56,566 nucleotides of DNA, taken from positions 1 to 56,566 of the forward strand of contig JALSII010000041.1 in NCBI GenBank assembly GCA_026981645.1. The letters are read 5' to 3'. A program made the position numbers and the translations under genes. Below, piece by piece: positions 52,224 through 56,566 of the stretch. The first letter of the stretch is position 1. Each line of letters starts with the position of its first letter. The notes under the pieces were generated by a model. It saw only the letters and a list, made by a program, of their open reading frames with translations, ran no database searches and was not told the DNA's origin. The DNA comes from Hyphomicrobiales bacterium (GTDB lineage: Bacteria; Pseudomonadota; Alphaproteobacteria; Rhizobiales; Devosiaceae).

Positions 52224-52625
52224 TCAAAGCAGGGACGAAGTGACAATGGCATAGGCGAGGGCGGCGAGACAGGCCTGCCCCGCCAGCCACGCGGCGGTGC
52301 GCACATAGGGCACGTTGAAAATATAGAGCAGGGCGAAAGCAACCCTGAGCGCAATATAGGCCTGGGCGGCAAGCTGGGTCAGCGGGCTTGAAACTCCGGC
52401 CAGGTGCACCACCAGAACCAGCGGCACAAAGATTGCGATTCCTTCCATTGTATTGATTATCGTGCGCTCGATGCGGCGGCCAAGGTCGCTGACATCGCGC
52501 TTGTTGTCGCGCCGACCGATACCCCACATCATGCCCGCGGTGAGAAAGATATGCACCCCGTGGGTGAACAGGAGAGTGAATTGCAGGGCCGCGGCGGCGG
52601 TGAGCATCCAGAGTTCAATTGTCAT
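52224..52625 (-). CDS. MAPEG family membrane protein
   Basis: A 133-aa four-helix membrane protein with the MAPEG pattern: polar first helix, loop RRDNKRDVSDLGRRIERTIINTMEGIAIFVPLVLVVHLAG containing the conserved R/E/N cluster that binds glutathione in eukaryotic relatives, then AYIALRVAFALLYIFNVPYVRTAAWLAGQACLAALAY. Bacterial members have no settled function; peroxide and glutathione chemistry have been proposed. The start at 52625 is chosen by the Met followed by a hydrophobic helix (MTIELWMLTAAAALQ). Divergent from the LysR gene. Confidence 0.85.
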   Translation of the reverse strand: MTIELWMLTAAAALQFTLLFTHGVHIFLTAGMMWGIGRRDNKRDVSDLGRRIERTIINTMEGIAIFVPLVLVVHLAGVSSPLTQLAAQAYIALRVAFALLYIFNVPYVRTAAWLAGQACLAALAYAIVTSSLL

Positions 52626-52733
52626 GGGTGGGAATGTCCTTATGGGCTTTTCGGGCAAAGTGCGGGTTGTTCTGGACCTAACATGGGTGGTTTGGTAAGA
52701 AAATACGCACATCTGTCCAATCAAGGTACAAAA

Positions 52734-53630
52734 ATGGACATCGGTACTGAAGCCAACTGGAACGACATGCGTTTCCTGCTGGCACTGGCGCGCGAAGGCA
52801 GTGCGCTCAAGGCGGCGCGGATGTTGGGGGTCAGTCACCAGACGGTTTCGCGGCGGCTGGGGGAGCTGGAAAAGAGCCTTGGCACCCGGCTGGTGGACCG
52901 GAGCGGGTCGAACTGGCAGCTCAGTACCGTGGGGCAGGGGATTGCCCGGCAGGCCGATGAGATGGAAGCGGCGATGCGGGCGGCGGCCCAGAGGGCGAGA
53001 ACGGGCCACAAGGGTCTGGCCGGCCGGGTGCGCATAACCAGCGCCAGCGCGGGGTTCGAGTGGTTTGTTCTGCCCGAAATCAGGGCGCTGAGCATGGAGT
53101 ATCCGGGCATAGAGTTTGATTTTATTGCCGACAATGCGCCGCTGGATATGGGCTCCGGACTGTTTGATATTGCCGTGCGTTTTTCAGGCTCCCCTGCTGG
53201 CAATCTGGTGGGGCGCAATGCCGGGCCGGTGGAGTTCGGCCTGTTTGGTGCGCCTGAGGACATGGCGGCGCTGGACGAAGCGGTTGAAAAAGGCACGAGA
53301 ATCACTCTGCCTTTTATTGCGTTGCTGACGCGGCACTTGCGTTCACAGGACTGGTTGCCGGAAAATATCGACCCGGCAAGCCCCGTCAGCAATGTCAGCG
53401 GCCTTTCCACCCTGATAAGTGCGGTGAAGAACGGGCTTGGCGCGGGGTTTCTGCCGGTGGCTGTGGGCCGGGAATTGGAGGGACTGATGGAATGCAAAAG
53501 TCTGAAACGTCGATACCCGTTTGACGTCTGGGTGTTGACCAGTGAGGATTCCCGGCCGTCCGAGCGGGTGCGGCTGGTTGCAAAACGCCTGCACAAAGCC
53601 ATTGCAGGGAAGTTGAGCCGGGCGGACTGA
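52734..53630 (+). CDS. LysR-type transcriptional regulator
   Basis: A 298-aa regulator. The winged HTH covers residues 8-68 (WNDMRFLLALAREGSALKAARMLGVSHQTVSRRLGELEKSLGTRLVDRSG), followed by a linker helix and a LysR substrate domain with FDIAVRFSG and LPFIALL segments. It is divergent from the MAPEG gene; LysR regulators often control the divergent neighbour, so MAPEG is a candidate target. TGTCC (52715-52719) and GGACA across its start codon form an inverted repeat that could serve autoregulation. The effector is unknown. Confidence 0.9.
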   Translation: MDIGTEANWNDMRFLLALAREGSALKAARMLGVSHQTVSRRLGELEKSLGTRLVDRSGSNWQLSTVGQGIARQADEMEAAMRAAAQRARTGHKGLAGRVRITSASAGFEWFVLPEIRALSMEYPGIEFDFIADNAPLDMGSGLFDIAVRFSGSPAGNLVGRNAGPVEFGLFGAPEDMAALDEAVEKGTRITLPFIALLTRHLRSQDWLPENIDPASPVSNVSGLSTLISAVKNGLGAGFLPVAVGRELEGLMECKSLKRRYPFDVWVLTSEDSRPSERVRLVAKRLHKAIAGKLSRAD

Positions 53631-53687
53631 GGCGACCGCGAGAAACTGACGAAAACCGGTGGGAGCGCTGATGGCATTCGTGCCGAT

Positions 53688-53894
53688 ATGGAAACCAATC
53701 TGGTTGCCAATGCGGGCCGGGGCAATGTGGACCCGGAAAACCCGCCCTTGCGCATTACCGAGTTGCGCTGGTTCAAGGGTGAGCATTCAGAGCGAGAAGC
53801 TCAACGGATGATGGAACGGTTGAATGTAAAATCCCTGCTCAGTTGCGGCGCCTGTCATCAGGGTGCAGAGCGGGGCATATTTGACGACGACTGA
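53688..53894 (+). pseudogene. C-terminal remnant of a diheme cytochrome c (DHC family)
   Basis: The 68-aa frame reads NVDPENPPLRITELRWFKGE then ends LNVKSLLSCGACHQGAERGIFDDD. The latter carries a CxxCH heme motif (CGACH), and both blocks match the end of the DHC family, in which the text is like PLRITE..WF..EH..VKSPANCAACHPGAERGDFDE. Normal members are about 150 residues with a signal peptide and two heme sites; here the first heme site and the signal are missing. The open frame extends back without a break to the LysR stop at 53630, so the upstream part was probably lost by deletion. A short independent gene is less likely. Confidence 0.6.
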
Positions 53895-53955
53895 TGATAA
53901 AAAAGGCGTCACCGGCATTTAGTGCCGATGACGCTGTTTGTGACCGGGAGCACTT

Positions 53956-54387
53956 TTACTCTCTGGTGGTGTCAAAACGCACCATCAGCAGGGGAATGAG
54001 AATTGCCACAAACAGGATGGAATTGAAAAAGACGTTTGAGGGCACACCGGCGGCGGCGGAGCCTGCGCCATCGACAACAAACCAGGCAATAAAGGCCCAA
54101 AGCGTGGTGCGGATGGTTTTTCTGTCGCCCTTCTCAATGGCCGGCACCACGATGCCCAGCAGCATTATGGAAATGGCAAATGTCAGCCCGGCGCCAATGG
54201 AAGAAAGCCACATTTCAGAACGGGTGAGTTCGGGGGCGGCGTCGCCAAAAGGCCAGTCAAGCAGGTCGAGCAGCAGGCGGGCCGGTTCTGAGACGCCCTG
54301 ATAGGGAGCCAGCCCCCATATTATGGCAAAGGCGATGAAGCCGTAAGCAACGTATTTTGTGGTGGTTGCAGCGGTTTTGGGGGTCAT
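53956..54387 (-). CDS. Small integral membrane protein, unknown function
   Basis: A 143-aa protein with four likely membrane helices (about residues 12-30, 58-78, 90-112 and 118-136) and short loops. It has WGLAPYQGVSEPARLLLDLLDWPFGDA after the first helix, and a GDRKTIRTTLWAFIAWFVVDGAGS segment before the fourth. I do not recognise a characterised family. It is divergent from the XRE regulator gene that follows and could be its target. The start at 54387 has GGAGATACACAG. Confidence 0.55.
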   Translation of the reverse strand: MTPKTAATTTKYVAYGFIAFAIIWGLAPYQGVSEPARLLLDLLDWPFGDAAPELTRSEMWLSSIGAGLTFAISIMLLGIVVPAIEKGDRKTIRTTLWAFIAWFVVDGAGSAAAGVPSNVFFNSILFVAILIPLLMVRFDTTRE

Positions 54388-54506
54388 CTGTGTATCTCCG
54401 GTTTGTCGGGAATGGTGGGGGCCTGAACTGGATAGGGGGCCCGCTTCATCAAAACAATTACCTGCCGGGTAAGTGAATTTTGTCCGATTTCGTGCGAAGC
54501 TTGGGC

Positions 54507-55313
54507 ATGAACAGAATTGAAGCCAAAAACACGGGCAGGGCAGGTGCTGCGAATTTTGGAGATTTGCTAAGCCGATGGCGCAAGAAACGCCGGTTCAGTC
54601 AGCTCAGTTTCGGGCTTTTTGCCGAGGTTTCTCCGCGCCATATCAGTTTTCTGGAAACCGGGAGAGCCCGGCCCAGCCGCCAGATGGTGCTCAAACTGGC
54701 GGACTGCCTTGAAATGCCCAAGGCGGAGGTCAATCGGGCGTTGCTGGCGGCGGGATATTCCCCCGCCTATCAACAACGCCCTGAAAATGATGCTGACCTG
54801 GCGCCGCTCAATCAGGCAATTGAGAGCCTGCTGGCCAATCAAATGCCCTATGGCGGAATTGTGCTGGACCGGGACTGGAACATCACCAGAGCCAATGCAA
54901 GCGCGGCGCGGCTGCTGGCGGAAGCCGGATTTGGTGCGCACGGCAACCTGCTTGAAGCGCTGGCGGAACAAAGTCCGGAGGCTTCAAGCATTGTCAACTG
55001 GGACGAGACCGTCGGGCTGGCGCTTGCGCGGGTGCGCACGGAAATCGCCTCGGGGTTGGCCAGTGCGGAACTTGGTGAACTTGAGCAAAAGCTGGCAGCC
55101 CATTTTCAGCGTTACGGCTCGGGGTTTGAGGTCGACCGGGCGCAGGCTGTCATCCCGACGAAGTTCCTCATCGGGGGGCAGACGATTTCTGTATTTTCAA
55201 CCATTGCCAGCTTTGGTTCAGTGCAGGATTTAGCGTTGGCTGACCTTAAGGCTGAACTGATGTTTCCGCTTGATGAGGTCTCGGAGAATTATTTCAGACG
55301 AATTCAAGAATAG
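54507..55313 (+). CDS. XRE-family regulator with MmyB-like ligand domain
   Basis: A 268-aa protein: a helix-turn-helix of the XRE type at residues about 15-75 (FGDLLSRWRKKRRFSQLSFGLFAEVSPRHISFLETGRARPSRQMVLKLADCL), and an MmyB-type ligand-binding domain after residue 95 (YGGIVLDRDWNITRANASAARLLAEAGF), a PAS-like fold. Relatives are known from Streptomyces and many proteobacteria; the ligand is unknown. I use the ATG at 54507; a TTG at 54480 would add nine residues. Divergent from the membrane protein gene at 53956-54387. Confidence 0.85.
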   Translation: MNRIEAKNTGRAGAANFGDLLSRWRKKRRFSQLSFGLFAEVSPRHISFLETGRARPSRQMVLKLADCLEMPKAEVNRALLAAGYSPAYQQRPENDADLAPLNQAIESLLANQMPYGGIVLDRDWNITRANASAARLLAEAGFGAHGNLLEALAEQSPEASSIVNWDETVGLALARVRTEIASGLASAELGELEQKLAAHFQRYGSGFEVDRAQAVIPTKFLIGGQTISVFSTIASFGSVQDLALADLKAELMFPLDEVSENYFRRIQE

Positions 55314-55784
55314 AAGCGCCTCGGGGAATCTGTGGGAGGGTTTTGTCGAGGCCTCCCACCACCCCGTGCCTCCCCCGCCAGAGGGGGAGGGGGAAGAAAA
55401 GGGGGTGGCCTTGCCCGCCAACGGAGGAGAGGCCGCCAGACTTTACACATCACACTGGCTAACGAGCCGGGGTCTGGCAAATGGAGGTTCTGGATTAAAT
55501 CCGGGACGGGAGAACGGCAAGCCCGGCAGGCTTGTTTTGTCTCGCGCCGACCGGCTCTATCTGTCTCATGCCAACGGGTTGGATTTTTCTGGCAACGCTC
55601 CAGTTGACTTTGCTCTAAACCGGCCATAGAACGCGAGCCACCTGTTGAACCGGCTTTGGTCGGGCATCAGGCGCACCCGAGGTTTTCCAACTATTTTCGG
55701 AAGCCTGTCAGCTGTTCAGTTCTTCTGAGCAGCAGAGGAGGGCGTGAATTTCTTTCGACTTGGGCCGTCCGGTTTTGGAATGAA
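55314..55784. repeat. Repeat-rich gap after the XRE gene
   Basis: No gene. CCTCCCCC and GGGGGAGG (55369-55376, 55383-55390) form a hairpin related to that at 48845-48869. Around 55485-55510, TTCTGGATTAAATCCGGGA looks like a further short palindromic unit. TCTGGCAACGCTC (55588-55600) copies the right end of the rpsD-proximal element at 55851-55862. The accumulation suggests a landing area for several small REP families. Confidence 0.55.
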
Positions 55785-55876
55785 TCAAAACCTGGCTCTA
55801 AGTCTTTGTTTTGTCGCGTTGCCGAACCGAAAAACCGGTTTCCACTTTTTCTGGCAACGCTCCGGCCTCTAGAAAG
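55785..55876. repeat. Palindromic element before rpsD, same family as the alaS-radC element
   Basis: GCGTTGCC (55816-55823) and GGCAACGC (55853-55860) form an 8-bp stem whose loop carries AAAAACCGGTTTCCACTTTTT (55830-55850). It is preceded by AAGTCTTTGTTTTGTCGC, as at 31303-31407. The loop core matches the 55-bp repeats after tRNA-Leu. It ends about ten bases before the rpsD start and so lies in or just before the rpsD leader. Confidence 0.7.
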
Positions 55877-55885
55877 GATTACGCG

Positions 55886-56503
55886 ATGTCGAAGCGCCAT
55901 TCACAGAAACACAAAATTGATCGCCGTCTGGGCGAAAATATCTGGGGACGTCCCAAGAGCCCGGTTAACGCCCGCTCCTATGGCCCCGGACAGCACGGCC
56001 AGCGCCGCAAGTCCAAACTCTCCGATTTTGGCCTGCAGTTGCGCGCCAAGCAGAAACTCAAGGGCTATTACGGTTCAATCACCGAAAAGGCCTTCCGGCG
56101 CACCTATGACGAAGCGGTGCGGATGAAGGGCGACACGGGCGAAAATCTTATCGGTCTGCTCGAGCGCCGACTGGACGCCATTGTTTATCGCGCCAAGTTC
56201 GTGGCCACGGTTTTTGCCGCCCGCCAGTTCGTCAACCACGGCCACGTGACCGTGAACGGAAAACGGGTGAACATCCCTTCGTACCGCGTCAAAGTGGGCG
56301 ACGTGGTTGAGGTGCGCGAGCGCTCCAAGCAAATGGGCATTATCGCTGAAGCCATTGCTCTGGCCGAGCGCGACGTGCCCGATTATATCGATGTCAGCCA
56401 CGACAAGCTGACCGCCAGCCTGACACGTATCCCCACGCTGTCCGATGTGCCTTATCCGGTGCAGATGGAGCCCAACCTGGTGGTGGAATTTTATTCACGC
56501 TAG
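55886..56503 (+). CDS. rpsD: 30S ribosomal protein S4
   Basis: Primary 16S rRNA-binding protein that nucleates the 30S body. The 205-aa protein has [57 protein letters not shown] at the start. This is the alphaproteobacterial form without the zinc-type Cys cluster. It also has the S4 domain [45 protein letters not shown] and the conserved end [26 protein letters not shown] precedes the ATG. It is a single gene with its own terminator; no ribosomal operon genes are adjacent, as is common for rpsD in alphaproteobacteria. Confidence 0.97.
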   Translation: MSKRHSQKHKIDRRLGENIWGRPKSPVNARSYGPGQHGQRRKSKLSDFGLQLRAKQKLKGYYGSITEKAFRRTYDEAVRMKGDTGENLIGLLERRLDAIVYRAKFVATVFAARQFVNHGHVTVNGKRVNIPSYRVKVGDVVEVRERSKQMGIIAEAIALAERDVPDYIDVSHDKLTASLTRIPTLSDVPYPVQMEPNLVVEFYSR

Positions 56504-56527
56504 TTTGTTTGCCAGCGATTTGAATTG

Positions 56528-56557
56528 AAAAGGCCGCTCAAGTGAGCGGCCTTTTTT
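56528..56557 (+). terminator. Intrinsic terminator of rpsD
   Basis: GGCCGCTC (56532-56539), loop AAGT, GAGCGGCC (56544-56551), then six T residues, with a matching A-run before the stem. Textbook rho-independent terminator 25 bases past the rpsD stop. Confidence 0.95.
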
Positions 56558-56566
56558 GTCCCCCCC

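Noticed and set aside
52404..52733. Longer LysR start upstream
   Set aside because: It would overlap the antisense MAPEG gene completely. The ATG at 52734 gives a normal LysR N-terminus.

Overview
The window is chromosomal DNA of an alphaproteobacterium, most likely from the Hyphomicrobiales (Rhizobiales) or a near relative. I base this on FliX, CckA and a FlbY/FlgN-like protein in the flagellar cluster. TTAA-N7-TTAA (CtrA-type) boxes lie in the flagellar divergent promoters, and a sigma-54 promoter precedes flgFGAH, as in the Caulobacter class II/III hierarchy. DksA has a degenerate zinc finger, recA carries GAAC-N7-type SOS boxes, and several intergenic regions hold rhizobial-type palindromic repeats built on an AAAACCGGT..CCACTTTT core. 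No phage, transposase or CRISPR array was found.

Positions 1-24.7 kb are an almost continuous flagellar island. In order it holds a partial flagellin gene, flbY-like, flgJ and flgI (minus); fliX and dksA (plus); a metallocarboxypeptidase (minus); the flgF-flgG-flgA-flgH operon (minus); fliL-fliM-DUF6468-motE and a 1,122-residue TPR protein (plus); fliO-fliP (minus); and flgB-flgC-fliE-fliQ-fliR-flhB (plus). The island ends with cckA, the hybrid kinase at the head of the CckA-ChpT-CtrA phosphorelay. The divergent gaps flgI/fliX, flgF/fliL and fliO/flgB each contain a CtrA-like box, and a further one precedes the TPR gene. The regulator and its likely target promoters therefore sit in one block.

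Positions 24.7-35.2 kb are housekeeping: a riboflavin importer gene (ribN) behind an FMN riboswitch, an aldo/keto reductase with a palindromic operator candidate, recA, alaS, radC, map, sfsA, a CinA-type domain protein, a purine phosphoribosyltransferase and tRNA-Leu(UAA). Positions 35.2-43 kb follow the tRNA with two tandem 55-bp repeats and then a compact sugar uptake and oxidation operon: a beta-hydroxyacid dehydrogenase, an RbsC/RbsB/RbsA-type ABC transporter, an aldose dehydrogenase and an SMP-30 lactonase. The decayed stump of an ABC solute-binding protein gene comes next.

Positions 43-56.6 kb carry an SMR transporter, icd, a GFA protein, trmJ, a PYROXD2-like FAD oxidoreductase, a doubly frameshifted lysE-type gene, rsmJ, a small secreted protein and a Zn/Cd-type P1B ATPase behind a MerR-type promoter. 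They continue with a MAPEG protein, a LysR regulator, a C-terminal remnant of a diheme cytochrome c, a small membrane protein, an XRE regulator, a repeat-rich gap and rpsD with its terminator.

I see no wholly new system. The strongest leads are the dense CtrA/sigma-54 architecture next to cckA, a large uncharacterised TPR protein wired into it, an eight-codon ORF coupled to fliL, a sugar-oxidation operon and a distant reductase sharing a candidate operator half-site, and repeats whose ends supply the stop codons of both flanking genes.
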